From NCBI GenBank assembly GCA_963669455.1, contig OY770026.1, positions 2,418,001 to 2,482,000 of the forward strand: a DNA stretch of 64,000 nucleotides. Direction: 5' to 3'. A program made the translations under genes and the position numbers. Under the pieces are notes generated by a model. That model searched no databases, had not been told where the DNA came from, and saw nothing but the letters and a program-made list of their open reading frames with translations. Below, piece by piece: positions 57,330 through 64,000 of this stretch (the first letter of the stretch is position 1; every line of letters begins with the position of its first letter). This DNA comes from JAWKWH01 sp963669455 (GTDB lineage Bacteria; Pseudomonadota; Alphaproteobacteria; Rhizobiales; Rhizobiaceae).

Positions 57330-58687
57330 AGCGGGCCGGGTATGACAGTTTCGGTCAGCTTCACGTCACCAAACGCGATGTTCTTAGCGCAGGCGAGGGC
57401 GCAGCACTTTTGAAAACCGGCCGGGCACGGCCGGAAAGCCTGCTGCCATTTGGAAACGGCAGCACATATGGCGACAGTTGCCACAACAATAATGGCATTT
57501 TGATCGATGCGCGTGGCCACGGGGAAATCCTGAGCTTCGACAAGGCGACTGGGGTTTTGCATGCCGAAGCCGGTGTGATGCTTGCCGATATTATCGACTA
57601 TGCGGCGCCACTCGGTTTCTTTCCGGCCGTGGTGCCTGGAACCAAATTCGTCACGCTTGGCGGCGCGATCGCCAACGACATTCACGGCAAGAACCATCAC
57701 CGGCGCGGGACCTTTGGTTGCCATGTCGTGTCATTTGATCTGCTTCGCTCTGATGGCCATGAATATCATTGCACGCCTGCGCTGAATGCCGGCCTGTTTT
57801 CCGCCACCATCGGCGGAATGGGGCTGACCGGCCTGATCACCTCCGCCTCGATCCGGTTGATGAAAATCGCATCGCTGGAAATCGAGCAGACGGTGACGGC
57901 GTTTAAATCGCTGGACGCCTATTTCGAACTTGCCGCCGGGTCGGACGAGGCCAATGAATATTCTGTCGCCTGGATTGATCAACTGGCCACCGGCGCTGGA
58001 GAGGGCAGGGGTTTGCTGATTGCCGGCAACCATGCCAGGGGCCGCCCCCAAAAAGCGCGCGCTCGACGCAACAAGCCGCTGCCGGTTCCCTTCCAGCCGC
58101 CATTGAACATGCTGAACCGGCCCTTCATTCGGCTGTTTAACACGGCCTACAGACTGGCTAAATCAAGGCATTCAGCCCCGAAACTATCGTCGTCTGACGG
58201 TTTTTTCTTCCCGCTCGACAGCGTCGCCGGCTGGAACCGGCTCTACGGGCCAGGCGGCCTGGTTCAGCATCAAAGCGTTTTGCCCGAACAGGCCGCGCAC
58301 CGCATGGTTCCGGCCCTGATGCGTTTGGCGCGTGATACAGGCAATGCCTCGTTTTTGACGGTGTTGAAGCGTTTTGGCGCCATGCGTTCGCCGGGCCTGC
58401 TTTCGTTTCCGCGCCAAGGTTATACGCTGACGCTCGATTTTGCATTTCGCGGCGCCTGCACGATTGACCTGTTGCAGCAGTTAAACCGGATGACGATCGA
58501 CGCTGGCGGGGCGGTCAATCCCTATAAGGATGCGCATATGAGCGCTGAAAGTTTTGCCGCCTCGTTTCCCCGTTGGCCCGAACTGGAAGCCAACCGCGAT
58601 CCGGCCTTCATGTCCGATTTCTGGGCCAGAACAGCCCTCCTTGAGCAGGGTGCGCATGGGTCACGGCCGCTGGAGGCAGCGGAATAG
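57326..58687 (+). CDS. DprE1-like FAD oxidase (decaprenylphosphoryl-ribose 2'-oxidase family)
   Basis: The 453-residue flavoprotein has a PCMH-type FAD domain (about 15-190) with LGGAIANDIHGKNHHRRGTF (112-130ish) and the C-terminal substrate domain. The catalytic Lys of DprE1 corresponds to K401 in NPYKDAHMS. The benzothiazinone-sensitive Cys387 of the mycobacterial enzyme corresponds to T369. It should oxidise C2' of a polyprenyl-phospho-ribose to the keto form. The start overlaps the UbiA-HAD stop by four bases. No DprE2 is adjacent, although the SDR-type gene at 59219 could be its reductive partner. Confidence 0.85.
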   Translation: MKRAGYDSFGQLHVTKRDVLSAGEGAALLKTGRARPESLLPFGNGSTYGDSCHNNNGILIDARGHGEILSFDKATGVLHAEAGVMLADIIDYAAPLGFFPAVVPGTKFVTLGGAIANDIHGKNHHRRGTFGCHVVSFDLLRSDGHEYHCTPALNAGLFSATIGGMGLTGLITSASIRLMKIASLEIEQTVTAFKSLDAYFELAAGSDEANEYSVAWIDQLATGAGEGRGLLIAGNHARGRPQKARARRNKPLPVPFQPPLNMLNRPFIRLFNTAYRLAKSRHSAPKLSSSDGFFFPLDSVAGWNRLYGPGGLVQHQSVLPEQAAHRMVPALMRLARDTGNASFLTVLKRFGAMRSPGLLSFPRQGYTLTLDFAFRGACTIDLLQQLNRMTIDAGGAVNPYKDAHMSAESFAASFPRWPELEANRDPAFMSDFWARTALLEQGAHGSRPLEAAE

Positions 58688-58802
58688 ATAAAATTTGATC
58701 AATTGATGATTAACTGCAAGTTATTGAATTTTTTACATTAAAATCAACGCTTTCATGAAATATTATCGATTTTTCGTTATCTTGCGGCAAAGGACAGCGC
58801 TG

Positions 58803-59222
58803 ATGAAATTTCTTCCCTTCATCCTGTTTACGGTGATGACCAATGCTGCAGCTCAGCTCATGCTGAAATATGGCATGATGTCGTTGGGGCCGATATCGTT
58901 TGCCGGTACCCATCCGGTGCTGAAAATCCTGCACATCGTGTTCAGTCCCTGGATTTTCGCCGGACTGACGGTATTCGTCATTTCGATGGCATCGCATCTT
59001 TACGTGCTGTCCAAGGTCGAGCTGTCCTTTGCCTATCCGTTTTTAAGCCTGGCCTATGTGGCGGTTGCGCTGTTTGCCTATTTTATCTTCCGCGAAGATC
59101 TAAACGCACTCAGAATTGCCGGTATCGCATTCATCTGTGTCGGTACGGTGCTGATCGCACAAAGCGGCGGCAAGGAAACCCAGCCCGATGACGAGATTCA
59201 AACCAGCGAGCTTGCACGATGA
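58803..59222 (+). CDS. SMR/EamA-type small membrane protein, possible lipid-sugar flippase
   Basis: The 139-residue protein has four hydrophobic segments and the family features AAAQLMLKYGMM near the N-terminus and LSKVELSFAYPFLSLAYVAVAL. Small multidrug-resistance-type proteins of this kind include ArnE/ArnF, which flip undecaprenyl-phospho-sugars. The ATG at 58803 is preferred to one at 58755, which would add 16 polar residues. It lies in the lipid-pentose operon between the DprE1-like and SDR genes and overlaps the SDR start by four bases. Confidence 0.75.
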   Translation: MKFLPFILFTVMTNAAAQLMLKYGMMSLGPISFAGTHPVLKILHIVFSPWIFAGLTVFVISMASHLYVLSKVELSFAYPFLSLAYVAVALFAYFIFREDLNALRIAGIAFICVGTVLIAQSGGKETQPDDEIQTSELAR

Positions 59223-60229
59223 GACATTTGATTATTGGTGGAGACGGTTTTGTTGGCCGTCACCTGGCCCCGAAACTGGCAGATGACGGCTTTGAAGTGA
59301 TCGTCGCCGACATCACCAAAAGCGATCTTGCGCACTATGGCGATGTCCAATTTATCAATTGCGATGTGACCGATTCCGGGGCGGTGCGGGGCCTCGGCAT
59401 TCGTCCTGACGATATGGTGTACAATCTGTCGGCAATGATGTTGTCGCCGATCCAGATCCGCGCCAAGCGGCATGATTTCTTCTGGCCGGTCAATTATCAC
59501 GGCACCGAGAATATCATCGAGGCGATGAATGAGGCGGGCGCGTCCAAACTGGTCCATTTCACCACCGACATGGTCTATGGTCACACGGTTCATTCTCCGA
59601 TGGACGAGGAACACCCCATCGCGCCATTGGGCGAATACGGCTTGTCGAAATGGAAAACTGAGGAACTCTGCCAGGACTGGCGCAAAAGGGGCATGGATAT
59701 CTCCCTGTTCCGGCCGCGGCTGATCATAGGCCCGGGACGTCTGGGTATTTTGGAAAAACTGTTCAAGCTGATCGACAGGAACCTGCCGGTTCCGATGATC
59801 GGGTCAGGAAAGAACCCCTATCAGTTCATTTCCGTGTTCGATTGTGCCGAAGCCTGCCGGGCAGCTTACAATGCCGGTGTTCCAAACGAGGCCTATAATC
59901 TTGGCTCGCTCAACCCGCCGCCGGTTCGCGAACTCTTGGGCCGTCTGATCAGCCATGCGGGGTCGAAATCAATCCTGCTGCCGACGCCGGGCTGGGCGGT
60001 CAAGCGGACACTCGATCTGCTCGATCTTCTCAACATGCCGTTGATGGATCCCGAGCAGTATCTGATTGCTGACGAAATGTGTGTGCTGGACGTTTCCAAG
60101 GCGAAGCGTGACCTGGGCTGGGTCCCAAGATTCCGTGACGATGACATGCTGATTGCCGCCTATAGCGAATATAGCCAGGCTAAAAGCAGCGCGGACTTGC
60201 CGCAGCCAATGCAAATACCAGCCGAATAA
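59219..60229 (+). CDS. NAD-dependent epimerase/dehydratase (extended SDR)
   Basis: The 336-residue extended SDR has a GGDGFVG nucleotide site (7-13) and the catalytic Y140-x-x-x-K144 (YGLSK) with TTDMVY before it. Known members are sugar-nucleotide epimerases or reductases. In this operon it could reduce the 2-keto intermediate made by the DprE1-like enzyme, the job DprE2 does in mycobacteria, though it is not a classical DprE2 relative. The next gene begins 17 bases later. Confidence 0.85.
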   Translation: MRHLIIGGDGFVGRHLAPKLADDGFEVIVADITKSDLAHYGDVQFINCDVTDSGAVRGLGIRPDDMVYNLSAMMLSPIQIRAKRHDFFWPVNYHGTENIIEAMNEAGASKLVHFTTDMVYGHTVHSPMDEEHPIAPLGEYGLSKWKTEELCQDWRKRGMDISLFRPRLIIGPGRLGILEKLFKLIDRNLPVPMIGSGKNPYQFISVFDCAEACRAAYNAGVPNEAYNLGSLNPPPVRELLGRLISHAGSKSILLPTPGWAVKRTLDLLDLLNMPLMDPEQYLIADEMCVLDVSKAKRDLGWVPRFRDDDMLIAAYSEYSQAKSSADLPQPMQIPAE

Positions 60230-60246
60230 TTGAGGGTAAGCCGAAG

Positions 60247-61719
60247 ATGAACGTGATGACCAAACCGGATGTTAGCGAGACTTTGACACAGGTCGAGGCG
60301 CCCGCTCTGGCCCCTTACTGCCTTGCCCGGCCTGATCTGATGAGCGTGGCCGACGCCAAGTCCCTCGATATTGGACAGATGACCGACCTGTTCAAGGCGC
60401 ATCTAAACCCGGGCCAGTTTCATTTTCTAAAGCTGCTCGGTTTTCACAAGGTGAAGATCGAAAGTGCCGAAGGCATGCACTATATCGATCAAAACGGCCG
60501 GAAAATTCTGGACTTTTTCGGCGGGTTCGGCTCCCTGGCACTCGGCCACAATCATCCGCGGATTTTGCAGGCACGCAAGGCGTTTCAGGATGAAAAGCGC
60601 CATGAGATCGCCATTGCCTTCATGTCGCAATATGCCGCCGCACTGGCGCACAATATCGCCGCATGCTCGCCGGACGATCTGGATATGGTGTTTTTGGGTT
60701 CATCCGGCTCCGAAGCCATGGAGGCGGCGGTCAAACTGGCCGAGCGCGCCGCCGGGCCACAGCGGCCGAAAATGGTCTATGCGGAAAACTCGTTTCACGG
60801 AAAAACCAAGGGCGTGTTGTCGATTACCGATGGCGAACTCTACCGTGGCGAATTCAAGCTGACCGACAACACCGTCAAAGTCCCGTTTGCAGACATCGAA
60901 GCGGTTGAAAACGCTTTTAAATCCGATCCGAAGATAGGCGCGATCGTTCTGGAAACCATCCAGGGCGGCGGCGGTATCGTTTCAGCGCCGGCGGAATACT
61001 GGCAAAAACTGCGCGCGCTTTGCGATGAATATGGTGTGATCTGGGTCGCCGACGAAGTGCAGTGCGGTTATGGCCGCACCGGCCGTTTTTATGCGTTCGA
61101 ACATTATGATGTGGTGCCTGACATCACCGCTCTGGCGAAATCGCTGGGTGGCGGGAAGACCGCGATGGCGGCGATGATCGCCAGGCGCGAGATTTATATG
61201 AAAGCCTACGGAACGCCGAAAACGGCGATGATCCATGCCCAGGCGACATTTGGCGGCATCGGTGAAGCCTGTGTGACGGCAATCGAGGCGCTCAACGTCA
61301 TGTATGATGAAGCGCTGATCGACAATGCAGCCAAAACCGGTTCCTATCTGATTGAGCGGTTGAATGCGCTGAAAGACCGTTATCCGAAAATCATCAAGGA
61401 TGTGCGCGGCAAGGGGTTCATGGCCGGCCTGGAATTCCAGGATTTCAGCAAGACACTGCCAAAATTGCTACAACCGGCCGTCGCGGTGCTGGATGACAAG
61501 CTAAAGGGCTCGCTTTCCGGTTTCATCGGTGCGGCATTGCTGCGCGACCACAATGTGCTGGTTGCCTTTACCGAATATAACCGCAACGTCATCCGGCTGG
61601 AGCCGCCGCTTATCTGCGAAACCACCCATGTCGACCAGTTCATCGACGCGCTTGATGCTGTTTTGGCACGCGGTGTGGTGATGATCGTCAAGGATTTCAT
61701 TCAAAGCCAGGTGCGTTGA
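60247..61719 (+). CDS. Class III PLP-dependent aminotransferase
   Basis: The 490-residue fold-type I enzyme has the class III features LGSSGSEAMEAAVKLA, SFHGKTKG, VADEVQCGYGRTG and the PLP Lys in LAKSLGGGKT. It has an extra N-terminal segment of about 50 residues. HpnO-type hopanoid aminotransferases belong to this class, so a hopanoid role is an alternative to a role in the lipid-pentose operon. It follows the SDR gene by 17 bases. If it acts in the pentose pathway it might aminate the keto intermediate, which would be new, but no sequence feature proves it. Confidence 0.82.
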   Translation: MNVMTKPDVSETLTQVEAPALAPYCLARPDLMSVADAKSLDIGQMTDLFKAHLNPGQFHFLKLLGFHKVKIESAEGMHYIDQNGRKILDFFGGFGSLALGHNHPRILQARKAFQDEKRHEIAIAFMSQYAAALAHNIAACSPDDLDMVFLGSSGSEAMEAAVKLAERAAGPQRPKMVYAENSFHGKTKGVLSITDGELYRGEFKLTDNTVKVPFADIEAVENAFKSDPKIGAIVLETIQGGGGIVSAPAEYWQKLRALCDEYGVIWVADEVQCGYGRTGRFYAFEHYDVVPDITALAKSLGGGKTAMAAMIARREIYMKAYGTPKTAMIHAQATFGGIGEACVTAIEALNVMYDEALIDNAAKTGSYLIERLNALKDRYPKIIKDVRGKGFMAGLEFQDFSKTLPKLLQPAVAVLDDKLKGSLSGFIGAALLRDHNVLVAFTEYNRNVIRLEPPLICETTHVDQFIDALDAVLARGVVMIVKDFIQSQVR

Positions 61720-61722
61720 CCG

Positions 61723-62946
61723 GTGAGCGTTGCCGACAGTCAGAATCGCTATAACCGCAGAGAGCCCGGCTCCCCCATCGCGCGGGTGCTGGGATTACGC
61801 GCCGTGTCGGATGCGGTTACGCGTCTGACGGCGCGCAAGATGATCGAGCGGTTCTCGGCGCTGTTCATGGTGTTGGTGATTGTTGGAACCGCAGGCTACG
61901 CGCTTGTGCGGCCGGACTACAATTGGGACATGGTCGCCTATATCGCCACAGCTCTGGAAAATCGTGTCGAAGACCCCGGCGAACTACACCGGCAAACCTG
62001 GGCTGAAATCGAGCCCGGTGCCCGCGAGGCCCAGCTCTATCATCTTCAGCGCGGCAACCCTTATAATCTGCACCAATGGGAAAATCCGGCCGATTTTCAG
62101 TCGCAACTATCGATGTACCGGGTCAAGATCGCCTATATCGGCTTGATCCGTGCGCTGGAACCGGTGTTCGGCCTTGCCCGGGCGTCGATTGTCTTAAGTC
62201 TGCTTCCGGCAATTGGCGTCGGGTTTTTGTGCCTTTACTGGCTTTGGCGAAGAAAGGCTTTGCAATCACTGCTGGTTGTCACGCCGCTGTTGGTGCTTGC
62301 CGACTATGCAAATATGACGACAGCGGTCGGACCGGACATGCTGGTGGCGCTGATTTCGCTTGGCGCCATTATGCTGCTGGCGGCCGGACGCGATATGCCG
62401 GCCTATTTTCTGCTGTTCCTGTCGGTGTTCGTCCGCCCTGATAATATTGTTCTCATCTTTGCGCTATTGATTGCAGCCGGCCTGTTCAGGTGGCGGTTCC
62501 TGCCCATGCTGTTAACGTTTTTGGCGTCATTTGCAGCTTGTCTGATTATCCAGAATCTTGGTGAGCATCCCGGCTGGTGGGCGCATTTTTATTTTTCCTG
62601 CGTGCGGATCCAAAATTCCATGATCGGATTTTCACCCGACTTCGCACTGCTCGATTTTGTCAGAGGCTATGTGCGTGGGGTGGTTGTCGCCCTGACGGAC
62701 AGCGACTGGCCCGCTCTGTTGCTGTTGATGAGTGCGGGCTGGGCGCTGTTGGCGCGGGCCGGCAGGATGAGTGCCCGTGGAAATGCACTCGTTTTTGCGC
62801 TCCTCATCGGCACGCTTGGTAAATTTGCCAGTTTCCCGTTGCCGGACGACCGGTTTTATTTCGCCTTTATCGCCGGCCTGATCGTGATTCTGGCCGGCGA
62901 ATGGCGGCCGGATTTTTCCCTGCCTGCTGCGGCAAAGCGGCGTTAA
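61723..62946 (+). CDS. Polytopic membrane protein, possible GT-C type glycosyltransferase
   Basis: The 407-residue protein has about nine hydrophobic segments (from about 47 to 390). After the first segment comes a periplasmic loop with Asp/Asn-rich PDYNWDMVAY, the region where GT-C enzymes carry their catalytic acidic residues. GT-C enzymes use polyprenyl-phospho-sugars as donors, so it could transfer the lipid pentose made by this operon. The start is GTG at 61723, four bases after the aminotransferase stop. The stop overlaps the convergent rlmB gene. No specific family is certain. Confidence 0.65.
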   Translation: MSVADSQNRYNRREPGSPIARVLGLRAVSDAVTRLTARKMIERFSALFMVLVIVGTAGYALVRPDYNWDMVAYIATALENRVEDPGELHRQTWAEIEPGAREAQLYHLQRGNPYNLHQWENPADFQSQLSMYRVKIAYIGLIRALEPVFGLARASIVLSLLPAIGVGFLCLYWLWRRKALQSLLVVTPLLVLADYANMTTAVGPDMLVALISLGAIMLLAAGRDMPAYFLLFLSVFVRPDNIVLIFALLIAAGLFRWRFLPMLLTFLASFAACLIIQNLGEHPGWWAHFYFSCVRIQNSMIGFSPDFALLDFVRGYVRGVVVALTDSDWPALLLLMSAGWALLARAGRMSARGNALVFALLIGTLGKFASFPLPDDRFYFAFIAGLIVILAGEWRPDFSLPAAAKRR

Positions 62947-63773
62947 TCGGTCCTGTCGAGATAAGAGCGCGCGATATAAAGCGAGACCGCGGCAGCATTG
63001 GACACATTAAGAGAGCGGATCGAACCCGGCATATCAAGGCGGGCAAGCGCCGACACCGTAGCACGCGTTTTCTGCCGCAATCCCTTTCCCTCCGCACCGA
63101 GCACCAGCGCCAGGTGCTTTGCCGACAAGGTGCCCTCCAACATGCCGGGACCATCGGAATCCAGCCCGACGGTCTGAAAGCCGGATGCTGACAGTTCTTC
63201 CAACGCTTCGGCCAGATTGCGAACGGTAATCAGGTCGATATGTTCAAGCGCGCCGGAGGCCGATTTCGCCAGCACGCCGCTTTCGGCAGGCGAGTGGCGG
63301 CTGGTGGTAATCAGTGCGCCTGCGTTAAATGCCACGGCAGAGCGAAGAATGGCGCCGACATTATGCGGGTCGGTTACCTGATCGAGAATGAGAACCAGTG
63401 TTTCCTTGCCAAGCGCGGAAAGCCGTTTTGGCGTCAGCGGCTCGGTATCGACAACCGCACCTTGATGGACGGCATTGGGATCGCATAATAAATCCAGCTT
63501 TTTAGGTTCCACCAGTTCGGCTTTGAAGGGCAGGGCGGCTAGGTCTTCCAGCTCCAGCCGGGCAGTGGCATTGCGCGTTACCCGAAGCACCGAAATACGG
63601 CGCGCCGGGTTGTCGATTACCGCCTTGACCGTATGCAGACCATAAAGCCGGACAAGTCCGTCCGGCACGCTGATGGATGAGGTGTCCACGCCTCTGCCGG
63701 CGCGGTCGCGGTGGGCGCGGCGCAGTCTGGCGTAATGTTTGTCCTTGCGGCTGCCGCTGTCATGTTCGTTCAT
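62943..63773 (-). CDS. rlmB: TrmH/SpoU-family rRNA 2'-O-ribose methyltransferase (RlmB-like)
   Basis: The 276-residue protein has the SpoU-family trefoil-knot motifs: VLILDQVTDPHNVGAILR (with the catalytic Arg), LALVLGAEGKGLR and MPGSIRSLNVSNAAAVSLY. The ATG at 63773 is preferred to an upstream one at 63824, though a strong ribosome site is not visible. RlmB methylates G2251 of 23S rRNA. The gene is divergent from the tRNA-Tyr that starts at 63961. The 187-base gap between shows no other feature. Confidence 0.9.
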   Translation of the reverse strand: MNEHDSGSRKDKHYARLRRAHRDRAGRGVDTSSISVPDGLVRLYGLHTVKAVIDNPARRISVLRVTRNATARLELEDLAALPFKAELVEPKKLDLLCDPNAVHQGAVVDTEPLTPKRLSALGKETLVLILDQVTDPHNVGAILRSAVAFNAGALITTSRHSPAESGVLAKSASGALEHIDLITVRNLAEALEELSASGFQTVGLDSDGPGMLEGTLSAKHLALVLGAEGKGLRQKTRATVSALARLDMPGSIRSLNVSNAAAVSLYIARSYLDRTD

Positions 63774-63960
63774 AGGCTGCTTATAGCGAAAGGGCCGGCA
63801 AACGCTACACCGGATGTTTGCCATATTGGCGTTGACAGGCGTGTTGCGTGTTGACAGTCAAGGGCCGTGCCGTCATAAGGCCATTCGCTGTAGCCGGGCG
63901 GTTATCCTGACCGGATATGGCATTTCGCCTGACCGGTGACGTTGCCTTTATGCGTGGCTT

Positions 63961-64000
63961 GGAGGGGTGGGAGAGTGGTTAAATCCATCAGACTGTAAAT
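63961..64000 (+). tRNA. tRNA-Tyr (GTA), 5' part only
   Basis: The last 40 bases start GGAGGGGTGGGAGAGTGGTT and reach the anticodon GTA at 63995-63997, set in the loop context CTGTAAAT. The D-stem and acceptor start match tRNA-Tyr of class II, with the long variable arm beyond the window. The 3' half is missing only because the window ends. Confidence 0.88.

Overview
The window looks like chromosome of an alphaproteobacterium, most likely Hyphomicrobiales (Rhizobiales)-like. The signs are moderately high GC with ATGA-overlapping operons, a vitamin-B12-dependent homocysteine methyltransferase system of the kind described in rhizobia, valine-degradation genes, a UbiA/DprE1-like lipid-pentose operon, and rlmB next to a tRNA-Tyr. 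No phage, CRISPR array, plasmid origin or full insertion sequence was seen. What is unusual is a set of short palindromic or terminal-inverted repeats bounded by CTAG/TTAG, scattered between operons.

Layout. (1) 1-8293: end of a TRAP permease, a LysR regulator, and a plus-strand run of acyl-CoA dehydrogenase, ECHDC3-like hydratase homologue, SELENBP1/methanethiol-oxidase-like protein, 2Fe-2S ferredoxin, CoA-binding protein, rhodanese, thiolase and 3-hydroxyacyl-CoA dehydrogenase. This is a beta-oxidation-type operon that probably handles a sulfur-containing acid. (2) 8629-23270: corrinoid protein, a globin plus GGDEF-EAL pair, MttB-family methyltransferase 1 with a ferredoxin-like protein, an ECF sigma factor with a VWA protein, two unknown genes, homocysteine S-methyltransferase (Bmt), an XRE regulator, a desaturase, an orphan PhnD-like protein, a VOC protein and a double HxlR-like regulator. 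(3) 23367-28526: DMGDH-like flavoenzyme A, MttB-family methyltransferase 2 and a TPR-methyltransferase. (4) 28527-36857: repeats, a possible small RNA, valine catabolism (HIBADH, isobutyryl-CoA dehydrogenase), cobyric acid synthase, TerB-like and AlkD-like proteins, a second HIBADH-family enzyme and an unknown membrane protein. (5) 36858-44373: amino-acid ABC transporter (no ATPase in view), a four-gene molybdenum cofactor/FdhD operon, an MFS exporter and a 48-residue protein. (6) 44554-51797: XRE-cupin regulator with DMGDH-like flavoenzymes C and B, a PNPOx-like protein and an aminotransferase. (7) 51967-63773: nitroreductase, MscS-type channel, small secreted protein, a six-gene polyprenyl-phosphate pentose-like operon, and RlmB. 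(8) A tRNA-Tyr begins at 63961.

How it fits together. The common thread is C1 and methyl-group metabolism. MttB-like proteins would move a methyl group from a quaternary amine (glycine betaine is the best guess) to the corrinoid protein, and Bmt would pass it to homocysteine. The DMGDH/sarcosine-dehydrogenase-like enzymes would oxidise the remaining N-methyl groups onto tetrahydrofolate, and FdhD with the Mo-cofactor genes would support a formate dehydrogenase encoded elsewhere. CobQ supplies cobalamin. The substrate assignments are inference from family and context; the domain calls come from residues visible in the translations. The most novel candidates are the SELENBP1-centred sulfur operon, the DprE1-like pentose operon with an added class III aminotransferase, the globin/c-di-GMP pair, the CTAG-bounded repeats and the four-hairpin intergenic element.
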